A DNA stretch of 8,884 nucleotides. Origin: Xanthobacteraceae bacterium. Lineage in GTDB: Bacteria; Pseudomonadota; Alphaproteobacteria; Rhizobiales; Xanthobacteraceae. The stretch covers positions 1 to 8,884 of the forward strand of contig JASHYD010000578.1 of NCBI GenBank assembly GCA_030043175.1. The letters are read 5' to 3'. This document shows positions 1 to 7,270 of this stretch, one piece after another; positions within the stretch are counted from its first letter, which is position 1, and each line of letters starts with the position of its first letter. The position numbers and the translations under genes were made by a program. The notes under the pieces are model-generated. The model was not told the DNA's origin. It ran no database searches and worked only from the letters and a program-made list of their open reading frames with translations.

Positions 1-138
1 GTTCGGCAGCGGCTTCGGCCACAACGCATCGACCTGGAACTGCGGAATGGCTGGCTTCGCATCTTGTGCCGATGCGGGGCACAGCGCCGTCAACATCGCG
101 GCCACCGCGATCACAGCATGGGTAACTTGTTTCCTCAT
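1..138 (-). CDS. Exported protein, N-terminal fragment; probable NHL/six-bladed beta-propeller protein (partial)
   Basis: Only the first 46 codons are inside the window; the gene continues past the left edge. Residues 1-24 form a clear Sec signal peptide: basic start MRKQ, a hydrophobic Ala/Val/Leu core, and a likely cleavage after PASA. The mature start contains FQVDALWPKPLPN (residues 34-46). A Trp-Pro-Lys-Pro-Leu-Pro-Asn segment at this position is, as I recall, typical of exported NHL-repeat proteins annotated as six-bladed beta-propeller or peptidyl-alpha-hydroxyglycine lyase-like in rhizobia. The ATG is preceded by CGGGAGGAGGAA, a strong purine-rich ribosome binding site, which fixes the start. 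It diverges from the hydrolase at 340. The gene and signal peptide are near certain; the family call rests on a short segment and no propeller repeats can be seen. Confidence 0.65.
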   Translation of the reverse strand, partial: MRKQVTHAVIAVAAMLTALCPASAQDAKPAIPQFQVDALWPKPLPN

Positions 139-184
139 TTCCTCCTCCCGCGTCTTCCTGGGACGGCGGGCATCCGAATGCCGT

Positions 185-217
185 CTCACCACCCTCCCCG
201 GCTGCGGGGAGAGTGAG
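185..217. repeat. GC-rich palindromic element, REP-like (copy 1)
   Basis: The inner stem is CTCCCCG (194-200) with CGGGGAG (205-211) around a GCTG loop, a perfect 7-bp match. An outer stem pairs CTCAC (185-189) with GTGAG (213-217) across a small asymmetric bulge. Short intergenic palindromes of the CTCCCCG-n-CGGGGAG type are common in rhizobial and related genomes. A similar, less perfect element sits at 3393-3431, also between two divergent genes. Because both flanking genes start here, it is not a normal terminator. Membership in a dispersed family is inferred; only the two hairpins are seen. Confidence 0.5.
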
Positions 218-302
218 GAGGGGCAGAAGCGAGACGCCCTCGCTCGGGGCTCCAATCTGGGCACAAAGACCCGAATGAGTCCAATTTCCATCCCACGGTT
301 CG

Positions 303-311
303 TGTTATACA
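303..311 (+). promoter_or_regulatory. Possible extended -10 element for the dienelactone-hydrolase-like gene
   Basis: TG-T-TATACA matches an extended -10 (TGn plus TATAAT at 4 of 6 positions) and ends 28 bases before the ATG at 340. No good -35 hexamer lies at the right distance, so this is only a candidate. It is the most AT-rich spot in an otherwise GC-rich spacer. Confidence 0.25.
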
Positions 312-339
312 GCCTCCCGAACCACACGGGTACCCGCTT

Positions 340-1179
340 ATGCGCTACCGTCCAGCTTCCTTTGCTTCGGCCATTGCTTTGGTATTTGTGCTTGCCGGTG
401 CGGCTGCCCGGGCCAGCGGTCCGGAGCCCGTCGAATTCCGCGAGGGGGACGTCACGCTCAAAGCTGTCGTCTACCGGCCTGATGGCGCCGGGCCGTTTCC
501 GGCCGTGATCGCGATGCATGATTGTTCCGGCCTGACCAACGCTTCGGGCGCCATCGAGAGCAAATACCGCGAATGGGCCCAATTGCTCGTTCGGAACGGC
601 TTCGTCGTGCTGTTTCCCGAAAGCTACAGCTCGCGCGGACTCGGCGGCCAGTGCGCCGTGCGCAGCCGTCCGATCCGCCCCGACCTCGAGCGGGTCGCCG
701 ATGCGAACGCGTCGCGACGCTGGCTCGGCCAACAGGCCGACGTACGGGCGGACCATATCTCGCTGCTCGGCTGGGCGACCGGGGGCAGCAGCGTGCTGTG
801 GGCGGTCCGCCCGCAGCGCAAGCCGGACGACAAACCGGATTTTAGATCCGCAGTCGCGCTCTATCCCGGCTGTCGCCGGCTCGACTCGACCGCCTGGAGC
901 GCCCGTGTGCCGACCCTGATCCTCATCGGCGCTGCCGACGACGTGACGCTGCCACAGGAATGTGAGCATATGGTCGCCGGCGCCAAGGGCCGCAGCGCAC
1001 GCATCAGCATTATGGTCTATGCGGGCGCATTTCATGACTTCGACCATCCCAATCGGCCGGTGCAGGTGCGCACCGGCTACGCGGTCTCGGCCGACGGCTC
1101 GGGGCGCATTCATACCGGGACCAACGCCGCCGCCCGTGCCGATTCGCTCAAGCGCGTGCCGCAGTGGCTGGCACGGTGA
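340..1179 (+). CDS. Exported dienelactone hydrolase-like protein with altered nucleophile
   Basis: The 279-residue protein starts with a signal peptide (residues 1 to about 26, hydrophobic core AIALVFVLAGAAA, likely cut near ARASG). It then has an alpha/beta-hydrolase fold: AVIAMHDCSG (55-64) for the oxyanion strand, the nucleophile elbow LLGWATGGS (142-150), an acid loop GAADDVTLP (197-205) and a histidine loop with His232 in AFHDFDH. This order and spacing match the dienelactone hydrolase family, where the elbow is usually GWSNGG. Here residue 146, where the serine should be, is alanine (GCG at 775-777), while the candidate acid (Asp200/201) and His232 are kept. The enzyme may therefore lack normal hydrolase activity. 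No clear Shine-Dalgarno precedes the ATG, but the next in-frame Met is residue 59, inside the fold, and only this start gives the signal peptide. Family call is good; substrate unknown. Confidence 0.85.
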   Translation: MRYRPASFASAIALVFVLAGAAARASGPEPVEFREGDVTLKAVVYRPDGAGPFPAVIAMHDCSGLTNASGAIESKYREWAQLLVRNGFVVLFPESYSSRGLGGQCAVRSRPIRPDLERVADANASRRWLGQQADVRADHISLLGWATGGSSVLWAVRPQRKPDDKPDFRSAVALYPGCRRLDSTAWSARVPTLILIGAADDVTLPQECEHMVAGAKGRSARISIMVYAGAFHDFDHPNRPVQVRTGYAVSADGSGRIHTGTNAAARADSLKRVPQWLAR

Positions 1180-1756
1180 CTGCGAGGTTGAGATCGCGGT
1201 GAAGCCGACAATAGCGGCACGGGAGGGCGTATCAGGTTCGCTTCCTGCATGAACGTGGTTGTGTTAAGGCGGCCGGCCAGCTTGATATCGGCTTTCCGAC
1301 GCCGCCATTCGGGCTGATCGAGTAGAGGCCAGATCCGCCCGATCGCCCTGGCCAACGATCTCGCCAGCATTCGCATCAGACCGTGAGGGTGATCGTCGCG
1401 GCCGATCTCGCGCGCCGCGCGCAAGATTTATCGGCGCCTGCGGTGAGACGATCGCGTATTGCGGCGTTCGGGAGATATGCGGCGGTCTCGGCTCGCCATG
1501 ACACGACGGGTGCGCGATGATTTTTGCCCGAAAGCGATGCTGCAGCTCGACCGTGTGATGGGCTTGCGGCGCTCATCAAGGATGCGATTGCGTGCAACAT
1601 CGGGGGCATTGACCCCGACGCAGACCGCGCTGGAGCGACAGACGCCAAAGCCGACTTTGCGATGTGCCCGCTTTTTGCATTCGCAAACGGCATGCGACGT
1701 TTGCAGTCCGCGCCACGGATGCCGCGCTCCATCGCGGGGCCACGCGTCGAGCTTGC
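1180..1756. other. Gene-poor gap between the DLH-like gene and xseA
   Basis: This 577-base stretch lies between the 3' ends of two convergent genes. It carries several medium open frames on both strands (for example 1376-1732 minus, 118 codons; 1459-1824 plus, 121 codons). These overlap each other, lack convincing ribosome binding sites, and encode Ala/Arg/Ser-rich proteins without recognisable motifs, as expected of random frames in GC-rich DNA. A hairpin near 1683-1704 may belong to the 3' end of xseA. I see no RNA gene. A decayed gene cannot be excluded. Confidence 0.5.
1683..1704 (-). terminator. Hairpin downstream of xseA, weak terminator candidate
   Basis: GCAAACG (1683-1689) and CGTTTGC (1698-1704) pair perfectly over 7 bp around an 8-base loop, about 53 bases past the xseA stop. 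A competing pairing of TTTGC (1674-1678) with GCAAA (1683-1687) is also possible. There is no U tract after the stem on the minus strand, so intrinsic termination is uncertain. Confidence 0.3.
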
Positions 1757-3364
1757 CTAAAACAAGCTGCCCTGCGCGGGATCGCTGCGGCGGCTCTTGC
1801 GGCGCGTCGGCCGCACGCTCGTAGGAGGCCCGCTCAAGGCCCGGGCTTCCGCCATCGCGCGCACGCGCCCGTCGGCGAATTCAATGTCCATTCGCGATCC
1901 GGGATTGACGGCCGTGGCCGTGCGCAATGGCCGGCCGGTTTCACTGCGCACCAGCGCAAAGCCGCGCGCCAGCACAGCGTGATAGGATAGCGCGGCGAGA
2001 AGCTGGCCCGCACGCTCCAGCCGCGCATCGCGCCGATCGAGGAGCGTGTCGATCGCGAGCGCGGCGCGCGCCAGCAACACCTCGACCCGCTCGCCGGCGC
2101 GGGCAATGCGCAGGCGCTGCGCCTCCGCATTGGCGCGCAGGCCGGCAGCAAGGCGGACCGCGGCGGCAGCGAAGCGCTCCTGCCGGCGCTCGCTGTGCAC
2201 CCGCATACAGTGCGCCGCCCACGTGGAAAGTGACGCCGCCCGCTCACGGTCTCGCGCGATACGTGCCGCGACCGACTGCGCCGTCAGCCGACCGGCGATA
2301 CGCGAATAGAGGGTGTGATGGACCTGTGCGTTGGCGATGAGCGCGCGCGGCAGTCGATCGGCTGCGCCGTCGAGGCGCTGACGCGGCACCGCCATCAGCG
2401 TATCGGCCGACGGCAATGCGCGCGCGGCGGCGCGCAATTCAGTGCGGCGGTTATCCTGGCCACGCACCCAGCAAGAGAGGGCGCGGCGCACCAGACCATC
2501 AATGCGGCCGATCATTTCTGCCCTGACCGGCACGGCGATTTCGGCGGCCGCGGTCGGCGTCGGGGCGCGGCGGTCGGCAACAAAATCGATCAGCGTCACG
2601 TCCGTCTCGTGACCGATGGCAGAGATCAGCGGGATCACACTCGCCGCGGCGGCCCGCACCACCACTTCTTCGTTGAAGCACCACAAGTCCTCGATTGATC
2701 CGCCGCCGCGGGCCACGATCAAGAGATCGGGACGCGGGATCGGACCATCGCCCGCACATGCGTTGAAGCCCCGGATCGCGGCGGCAATCTCCTCAGCCGC
2801 ACCTTCGCCCTGCACCCGGACCGGCCATACCACCACGGGGCGCGGAAACCGCTCGGCGAGCCGGTGGAGAATGTCGCGAATCACCGCGCCGGTCGGCGAG
2901 GTGACCACGCCGATGACAGCTGGCAGATAGGGCAGGCGCTGCTTGCGCGCCTCATCGAACAGGCCCTCCGCCGCGAGCCTCCTCTTGCGCTGCTCCAGCA
3001 GCGCCATCAGGGCACCGAGACCCGCGGGTTCCAGGCTGTCGATGACGATCTGGTAACTCGAGCGGCCCGGGTAGGTGGTGAGCCGGCCGGTGGCGATCAC
3101 CTCGAGCCCTTCCTCGGGCCTGATCCGCATGCGGCCGAACGCGGTTTTCCAAATGACTGCGTCGATTCGCGCACCTTCGTCCTTGAGCGCGAAATACGCG
3201 TGACCGGAGGAATGCGGGCCGCGGTAGCCCGAGATTTCGCCGCGCACCCGCACCTGGCCATAGGTATCCTCGACGGTGCGCCGGAGTGCGGCCGAGAGTT
3301 CCGACACCGTCCATTCCGGAATATTGATGCGTGGCTCGTTCATGCGAGGAAGGGTATCGGCCAT
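1757..3364 (-). CDS. xseA: Exodeoxyribonuclease VII large subunit
   Basis: XseA is the catalytic subunit of exonuclease VII, which with several copies of XseB degrades single-stranded DNA from either end into oligonucleotides in the cytoplasm. The 535-residue product shows the family order: an N-terminal OB-fold (about 16-115, with [15 protein letters not shown] and [12 protein letters not shown]), then the catalytic domain with [17 protein letters not shown] (153-169), [18 protein letters not shown] (216-233) and [20 protein letters not shown] (247-266). A long Arg/Ala-rich helical region follows (about 285-470), the expected coiled-coil arm that binds XseB, and a basic tail ending in GSLF, an ending I recall from rhizobial homologues. 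It is longer than the E. coli protein (456 residues), mainly in the helical arm and tail. The start could be Met1 or Met8 (position 3343); neither has a good ribosome binding site. No xseB is nearby. It diverges from purD. Confidence 0.96.
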   Translation of the reverse strand: MADTLPRMNEPRINIPEWTVSELSAALRRTVEDTYGQVRVRGEISGYRGPHSSGHAYFALKDEGARIDAVIWKTAFGRMRIRPEEGLEVIATGRLTTYPGRSSYQIVIDSLEPAGLGALMALLEQRKRRLAAEGLFDEARKQRLPYLPAVIGVVTSPTGAVIRDILHRLAERFPRPVVVWPVRVQGEGAAEEIAAAIRGFNACAGDGPIPRPDLLIVARGGGSIEDLWCFNEEVVVRAAAASVIPLISAIGHETDVTLIDFVADRRAPTPTAAAEIAVPVRAEMIGRIDGLVRRALSCWVRGQDNRRTELRAAARALPSADTLMAVPRQRLDGAADRLPRALIANAQVHHTLYSRIAGRLTAQSVAARIARDRERAASLSTWAAHCMRVHSERRQERFAAAAVRLAAGLRANAEAQRLRIARAGERVEVLLARAALAIDTLLDRRDARLERAGQLLAALSYHAVLARGFALVRSETGRPLRTATAVNPGSRMDIEFADGRVRAMAEARALSGPPTSVRPTRRKSRRSDPAQGSLF

Positions 3365-3518
3365 AAGACGTGCTCAGTCCAGCAGGTTTGCGCCCTCCTC
3401 CCCGCATGCCCGGGAGGGGAGAGGCAGGGTGTGCGGCGGCCGTTCACGGTCTTTGGCTTGCAGCGATGCGGGATCATGCTACACGACCGAATATCCTGTT
3501 TTCACCGCGGTGGTGTTC
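3365..3518. other. Divergent xseA/purD control region
   Basis: Both genes start outward from these 154 bases, so their promoters should be here. I found no convincing -35/-10 pair for either. The region holds the palindromic element at 3393-3431 and a perfect 10-bp palindrome CACCGCGGTG (3503-3512) six bases before the purD start, where a bound protein or mRNA fold could affect initiation. No PurR-type or riboswitch sequence is evident. Confidence 0.5.
3393..3431. repeat. GC-rich palindromic element, REP-like (copy 2)
   Basis: CTCCCC (3398-3403) pairs with GGGGAG (3416-3421); the loop contains the small palindromes GCATGC and CCCGGG, and an imperfect outer helix is possible. The pattern of CTCCCCG, a short spacer, then a G/A-rich arm and GGCAGGG resembles the element at 185-217 and the short palindromic repeats found between genes in related genomes. 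It lies near the xseA start, between divergent genes, which argues against a terminator role. Family membership is inferred. Confidence 0.45.
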
Positions 3519-4802
3519 ATGAACATACTTGTGCTCGGCGCCGGCGGACGCGAGCACGCGCTCGCGTGGAAGCTCGCCGCAAGTCCGCTGACGGATCGCC
3601 TCTATTGCGCGCCCGGCAATGCCGGTATCGCGCAGGAAGCGCAATGCGTCGCCCTAGATAACGGAGATCATCAAGCGGTCGTTGCGTTCTGCAAGGCCCA
3701 GGCCATCGATTTCGTCGTGGTGGGGCCGGAAATCCCGCTGGTGGCCGGCATTGTCGATGACCTCGAAGCCGCGGGCATCAAGACGTTCGGCCCGTCCCGG
3801 GCCGCCGCCCGGCTCGAAGGCTCTAAGGGTTTCACCAAGGACCTGTGCCGGGCCAACAAGATCCCAACGGCAGCCTACCAACGTTTTACGGCGGCCGCGC
3901 CGGCCCGCCAATATGCGCGGCGTGTGGGGATGCCGATCGTCGTCAAGGCTGAGGGGCTCGCAGCCGGCAAAGGCGTGGTGGTGGCTAAGACTCTTGCCGA
4001 GGCCGAAGCAGCCATCGACATGATGTTTGGCGGCGCCCTCGGCGAGGCGGGCCAAGCGGTCGTGGTTGAGGAATTTCTCGCCGGTGAGGAAGCCTCGTTA
4101 TTTGTCTTATGCGATGGCGATAACGTGGTGCCGCTCGCCGCCGCTCAGGACCACAAGCGCGCGTTCGATGGCGATGAGGGCCCCAACACCGGCGGCATGG
4201 GTGCCCATTCGCCGGCTCCGGTGATGACGCGAGAGATCGAAGGTCGGTCTCTCGAGGAGATCGTACTGCCGACCGTGCGGGCCATGAAGGCCATGGGAAC
4301 GCCCTACAAGGGCGTCCTCTATGCGGGCTTGATGATTACCGACGAGGGGCCAAAGCTTATCGAGTATAATGTGCGCTTCGGCGATCCGGAATGCCAGGTG
4401 CTGATGCTGCGCCTGATGTCAGATCTGCTGCCGGCGCTGATGGCGACGCGTGACGGCGTGCTCAAGAATTTCGCGCTTCGCTGGCATCCCCAAGCGGCGC
4501 TCGCCGTCGTGCTGGCCGCCAAGGGCTATCCGGGTCACTACGCCAAGGGCTCAGAGATCGCAGGCCTCGCCGCAGCGGCAGACGTTGAAGGCGTCGAAAT
4601 CTTTCACGCCGGCACGTGTCGCAAGGACGGCCGCATCCTCGCCAATGGCGGCCGGGTGCTCAACGTCTGTGCGCTTGGCAACACGGTGGCGCAGGCGCAA
4701 GCACGCGCTTATGAAGCTATCGGCAAGATTAAGTGGCCGGACGGGTTCTGCCGCGCCGACATTGGGTTTCGGGCGGTCGAGAGGGAGCGTCGAGATAACT
4801 GA
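3519..4802 (+). CDS. purD: Phosphoribosylamine--glycine ligase (GAR synthetase)
   Basis: PurD joins 5-phosphoribosylamine and glycine using ATP to make glycinamide ribonucleotide, the second step of de novo purine synthesis. From the ATG at 3519 the protein has 427 residues, the normal family length. Domains appear in order: N-terminal nucleotide-fold motif [17 protein letters not shown] (1-17), [15 protein letters not shown] (66-80), ATP-grasp segments GSKGFTKDL (101-109), [15 protein letters not shown] (142-156) and [13 protein letters not shown] (182-194), [10 protein letters not shown] (223-232), and the PurD signature VRFGDPECQ (285-293). A C-terminal domain follows from about residue 325. 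The reading frame is open back to an ATG at 3276, but that would overlap the divergent xseA and add about 81 residues before the canonical start, so 3519 is chosen. The ribosome binding site is weak (GGTGGTG). All key motifs look intact. Confidence 0.97.
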   Translation: MNILVLGAGGREHALAWKLAASPLTDRLYCAPGNAGIAQEAQCVALDNGDHQAVVAFCKAQAIDFVVVGPEIPLVAGIVDDLEAAGIKTFGPSRAAARLEGSKGFTKDLCRANKIPTAAYQRFTAAAPARQYARRVGMPIVVKAEGLAAGKGVVVAKTLAEAEAAIDMMFGGALGEAGQAVVVEEFLAGEEASLFVLCDGDNVVPLAAAQDHKRAFDGDEGPNTGGMGAHSPAPVMTREIEGRSLEEIVLPTVRAMKAMGTPYKGVLYAGLMITDEGPKLIEYNVRFGDPECQVLMLRLMSDLLPALMATRDGVLKNFALRWHPQAALAVVLAAKGYPGHYAKGSEIAGLAAAADVEGVEIFHAGTCRKDGRILANGGRVLNVCALGNTVAQAQARAYEAIGKIKWPDGFCRADIGFRAVERERRDN

Positions 4803-4849
4803 CGCGCTGCGCGGCGGCATCTCGCGGGTCCGCATGCGCTGATCGTTTG

Positions 4850-4881
4850 GACCTGAGGCGTCGATTGGAAACGCTCAGGTC
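4850..4881. terminator. Hairpin between convergent purD and the alpha/beta hydrolase
   Basis: GACCTGAGGCGT (4850-4861) pairs with ACGCTCAGGTC (4871-4881), an 11-bp stem with one bulged G around the loop CGATTGGAA. It lies 47 bases after the purD stop and 36 bases from the 3' end of the opposing gene, the usual place for a terminator serving both directions. Neither side has a clear U tract, so it may need Rho or act by protecting mRNA ends. Confidence 0.5.
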
Positions 4882-4917
4882 GAGTGGAGCGTCGCCGCGG
4901 AAAGGTGGCTCTTGCCT

Positions 4918-5631
4918 TCACATGATGCGCTGGTGCAGCCACCGCACAATCGCGTCGAGAACAAACTCGTACACCTGCTCCTGCGGCATCGCCGATCGTT
5001 TCGGCACCTTGAAGGAATGGTCGCCGTCCTCCACCACGCAGAGCTCGGCAGCCGTCTTCAATCCGCCAAAGACGTGCCGCAGCTCCTCGGGCGTACCGAA
5101 GGCATCGCGCGAGCCTTGAACGAACAGCATCGGCGCGCGAATGTCGGGCAGGTGCTTCGCGCGCAGTTGGTCGGGCCGGCCTGGCGGGTGCAGCGGGTAG
5201 CCAAGGAACACGAGCCCGGCAATGCCCTCTTGGCCGAGCGCTGCCACCTGGGAGGCAATGCGCCCCCCCATCGATTTGCCGCCGATTACGAGCTTGCGGC
5301 AAGGAGCATCATCGTGAAGTGTGCCGCGGCGGACAGCCGCGATCACGGCGCGATAGCAGCCTTCCAGCTTGTCATTGCGATCGGGTACGCGCCGGCGTTG
5401 TTCAGTGTAGACAAAGTTGAATGTCACGGTGTCGATTCCACGCGCCGCGAGCGAAGTCGCAAAGCGGACTATGAAGCTGGTGGTCTGGCTCGCGCCAGCG
5501 CCGTGCGCAAGGATCACGACGACGCCGCTGCGACGGTCGGATGCGGCCCGGTATGCCAGCGCGGTCACCTGCTCGGACGGTGATATGTCCACGCGGATCT
5601 GAGCGGGTTTCTCAGCGTCGAGGTGCGACAT
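4918..5631 (-). CDS. Alpha/beta hydrolase, KANL3/Tex30-like family
   Basis: The 237-residue protein has no signal peptide and should be cytoplasmic. Residues 37-48 (VVVILAHGAGAS) give the first strand with the HGAG oxyanion turn. KLVIGGKSMGGRIAS (113-127) is the nucleophile elbow with Ser120, PMLFVQGSRDAFGTPEEL (167-184) carries the likely acid Asp176, and VVEDGDHSFKVP (199-210) carries the base His205. The triad is complete, in contrast to the hydrolase at 340. The compact size without a lid and the GGKSMGG elbow fit the KANL3/Tex30-like alpha/beta hydrolases, whose bacterial members have no settled substrate; dienelactone hydrolase-like is an alternative label. A weak AAAGG lies 8 bases before the ATG. 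It converges with purD and is separated from the next gene on the same strand by 385 bases, so it is probably transcribed alone. Confidence 0.88.
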   Translation of the reverse strand: MSHLDAEKPAQIRVDISPSEQVTALAYRAASDRRSGVVVILAHGAGASQTTSFIVRFATSLAARGIDTVTFNFVYTEQRRRVPDRNDKLEGCYRAVIAAVRRGTLHDDAPCRKLVIGGKSMGGRIASQVAALGQEGIAGLVFLGYPLHPPGRPDQLRAKHLPDIRAPMLFVQGSRDAFGTPEELRHVFGGLKTAAELCVVEDGDHSFKVPKRSAMPQEQVYEFVLDAIVRWLHQRIM

Positions 5632-5846
5632 CTGCGGACCTTTATGGATTGGCGTCGTCGCGAGCCTCGTCCCGGCGAACGCTCACCGTCCCTCGCCGGA
5701 TACGGATCGCTTGCGCCAAAGTGGGTGAAAATAATCGAAGTGGCAGGGATAAGCACGCTCGGTGTGCCAAGCTCTTTGGGGCAACGATCAAACACGAATT
5801 TGCAGCGGGCGCACAGCCGGCGTCTCGCACTTTATCCATTGCACGA

Positions 5847-5863
5847 GCAACCCTTATGGTTGC
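5847..5863. promoter_or_regulatory. Inverted repeat, possible operator
   Basis: GCAACC (5847-5852) and GGTTGC (5858-5863) form a perfect 6+6 dyad around CTTAT. Its length fits a dimeric repressor site, but it lies over 200 bases from either gene start and no regulator gene is nearby. A chance palindrome is possible. Confidence 0.25.
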
Positions 5864-5936
5864 CCCGGCTTGGGGGATCCGCGACCGAATCATAAATCGG
5901 GTGTGTCTGCCGGAACGGAGGCGACCGCAACCATGA

Positions 5937-5966
5937 GGGTCGCTCCCAAAGGGTCGCCCCCGACCC
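5937..5966 (-). terminator. Hairpin/direct-repeat cluster downstream of the MBL-fold gene
   Basis: GGGTCGCTCCC (5937-5947) and GGGTCGCCCCC (5951-5961) are near-identical direct repeats 14 bases apart. The second also forms the stem GGGTCG/CGACCC (5951-5956 with 5961-5966) around CCCC. On the minus strand the stem is followed by TTT, about 50 bases past the MBL-gene stop. This makes a short GC-rich terminator candidate with a minimal U tract. Confidence 0.3.
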
Positions 5967-6016
5967 GATTTCGATGCGGCGCGATCCGCCGTTATCGCTT
6001 TTTCGCGATGCCAATC

Positions 6017-6937
6017 TCAATCGCGATTGCGGAATGAGTTGTAAACGTTGCGCAGGAAGGTGGAGTTGGAGGTGATGGCGCCGGGCGGGCCGGCCCATTT
6101 GGCGTCGAGATCAGCGATCGGATTGGCGGCGAGCACCTGCTGCTCACTCTTTCCCTCATCGAACAGCTTCTTCACCCGGTCGCGCACCATTGCCATCATG
6201 TCGTGCCACTGCTGAAGGTCGGCCTTGGTGGCGAGCGGACCATGGCCGGGCACGATTTTGGTCGTGTCATTCGCTACCTTGAGATATCGTTCAAGGGCAA
6301 GGACCATCCCGTCGATGGTGCCGCCGCTGCCCCAGTCGAGGTTCGGATAGGTTCGGCTACTGTAGGTGTCGCCAAGCGCGAGCACGTTGGCGTCGGCGAA
6401 ATAGACCCAGCTATCGCCGTCGGTGTGGGCGTTGATGACGTGGTTAACCTGCGCGACGCGGCCGCCGACTTCGACCTTCATGGGACCGACCATGTAGGTA
6501 TCGGTGGGGACGGCATCTGCCTCCGACGGCGGCGTCTTGTTTCCGGTGTTTGCATTTATGACGCCGGCGGCAAGGCGCAGGCGGATATTATCGTGCGCCA
6601 CGATCGTCGCGCCGTCCCGGTGAAAAGCCGCGTTCCCGCCGACGTGATCAAGGTGATAATGGGTATCGATCAGATATTTGATCGGCAGGGGGGAGATTTT
6701 CGCGATTGCGGCCTTGATCTTGTCGTGGAGCGGCGCGAACTGGCTGTCTACCATGATGATGCCGTCGGTACCGACCGCGACCGTGATGTTGCCGCCCTGG
6801 CCCTCGAGCATATAGGTCTTGTTGCCGAGGTCGGTGGTCTTGATCTCGACCTTGGAAAAGTCGACGCCCTGCTGTGCGTTAACGGCGCCCGCAAACAGCA
6901 CCGCCCCGCCAGCCAATGCGCTCGTGATCCGTCTCAT
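6017..6937 (-). CDS. Exported MBL-fold metallo-hydrolase (B3/SoxH-like)
   Basis: The 306-residue protein has a signal peptide (residues 1 to about 21, MRRITS, then a hydrophobic core to VNAQ) and a metallo-beta-lactamase fold. Zinc ligands are all present: THYHLDH (92-98, His93, His95, Asp97, His98), His171 in NAHTDGDSW, Asp190 in LGDTYSS and His232 in PGHGP. A typical substrate-binding N-terminal strand pair (TYMLEGQGGNITVAVGTDG) precedes them. The AHTDGD and GHGP motifs match the exported MBL proteins grouped with class B3-like and SoxH-like enzymes, which include lactonases, cyclases and beta-lactamases; the substrate cannot be told from sequence. The ATG at 6937 has an excellent AAGGGAGG site 7 bases upstream. 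The frame stays open to 7120, but the extra 61 residues precede the signal peptide and were rejected. It diverges from the MetX-like hydrolase at 7306. Confidence 0.93.
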   Translation of the reverse strand: MRRITSALAGGAVLFAGAVNAQQGVDFSKVEIKTTDLGNKTYMLEGQGGNITVAVGTDGIIMVDSQFAPLHDKIKAAIAKISPLPIKYLIDTHYHLDHVGGNAAFHRDGATIVAHDNIRLRLAAGVINANTGNKTPPSEADAVPTDTYMVGPMKVEVGGRVAQVNHVINAHTDGDSWVYFADANVLALGDTYSSRTYPNLDWGSGGTIDGMVLALERYLKVANDTTKIVPGHGPLATKADLQQWHDMMAMVRDRVKKLFDEGKSEQQVLAANPIADLDAKWAGPPGAITSNSTFLRNVYNSFRNRD

Positions 6938-7204
6938 GTGAGGTCCTCCCTTGATGAGGATAGCTTGATCGATTGGCGCACGTGAACAGATTGCACGCAG
7001 GTCCAGCATATCGGGTTTTTGCGGCGACGCGCCAGTGTTTCGGCGCATGAGCGCGAATGACCGCACAAGACGACAAGTAGAAACGTAACGCTCCGGCAGG
7101 TTGCGTTGAGTCATACCCACGCTTATCGAGGCTCGCGACCTCTTTGAGAAAATCCGGTTGAGACCGAGCTTGGGAGAGGCCGGAACCTCACGCGGTCGCT
7201 AGTC

Positions 7205-7227
7205 GCGACGGTCAGCCGAGCCGTCGC
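7205..7227. promoter_or_regulatory. Inverted repeat upstream of the MetX-like gene
   Basis: GCGACGG (7205-7211) and CCGTCGC (7221-7227) form a perfect 7+7 dyad with a 9-base spacer, so half-site centres are 16 bases apart, about 78 bases before the start codon. This could be an operator or an RNA hairpin. In GC-rich DNA such stems also occur by chance. Confidence 0.3.
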
Positions 7228-7270
7228 CACCTTCTCGGCAGCGCTAAAACCGCCTAGTTTGGGCTGCTGC

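Larger units (their letters stand above)
139..339. other. Divergent intergenic region with a REP-like hairpin and a possible promoter
   Basis: This 201-base spacer separates the two divergent exported-protein genes. It contains the ribosome binding site of the leftward gene next to position 139, the GC-rich hairpin at 185-217 and a possible extended -10 element near 303-311 for the rightward gene. An open frame crosses the spacer on the plus strand (47-508), but it overlaps both real genes out of frame and its protein looks like no known family. Confidence 0.6.
5632..6016. other. Gap between the alpha/beta hydrolase and the MBL-fold gene
   Basis: No open frame in these 385 bases has a convincing start or family resemblance. 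The stretch should hold the promoter of the alpha/beta hydrolase and the transcript end of the MBL-fold gene. It contains a perfect inverted repeat GCAACC-CTTAT-GGTTGC (5847-5863) and, nearer the MBL gene, a cluster of small hairpins: GGGTCG-CCCC-CGACCC at 5951-5966 and ATCGC-TTTTTC-GCGAT at 5994-6009. I see no tRNA or other known RNA gene. Confidence 0.5.

Noticed and set aside
1110..1424. 104-codon minus-strand open frame overlapping the end of the DLH-like gene
   Set aside because: It overlaps a real gene by 70 bases and has no family resemblance or start signal.
1376..1732. 118-codon minus-strand open frame in the gap after xseA
   Set aside because: No ribosome binding site and no recognisable motif; plus-strand frames of equal length overlap it. 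Kept only as a question in the findings.
3276..3518. In-frame upstream extension of purD
   Set aside because: It would overlap the divergent xseA start and precede the canonical [14 protein letters not shown] start; the extra sequence resembles no PurD.
2864..3661. 265-codon plus-strand open frame across xseA and the purD start
   Set aside because: It is antisense to xseA and out of frame with purD; long shadow frames are common in DNA with this GC content.
6957..6986. TTCACG-18-TATCCT as promoter of the MBL-fold gene
   Set aside because: Each hexamer matches only 4 of 6 positions and the resulting leader would be very short; mentioned in the control-region entry but not called.
6938..7120. 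In-frame upstream extension of the MBL-fold gene
   Set aside because: The ATG at 6937 has a strong ribosome binding site and is followed by a signal peptide; the extra 61 residues would bury that signal.
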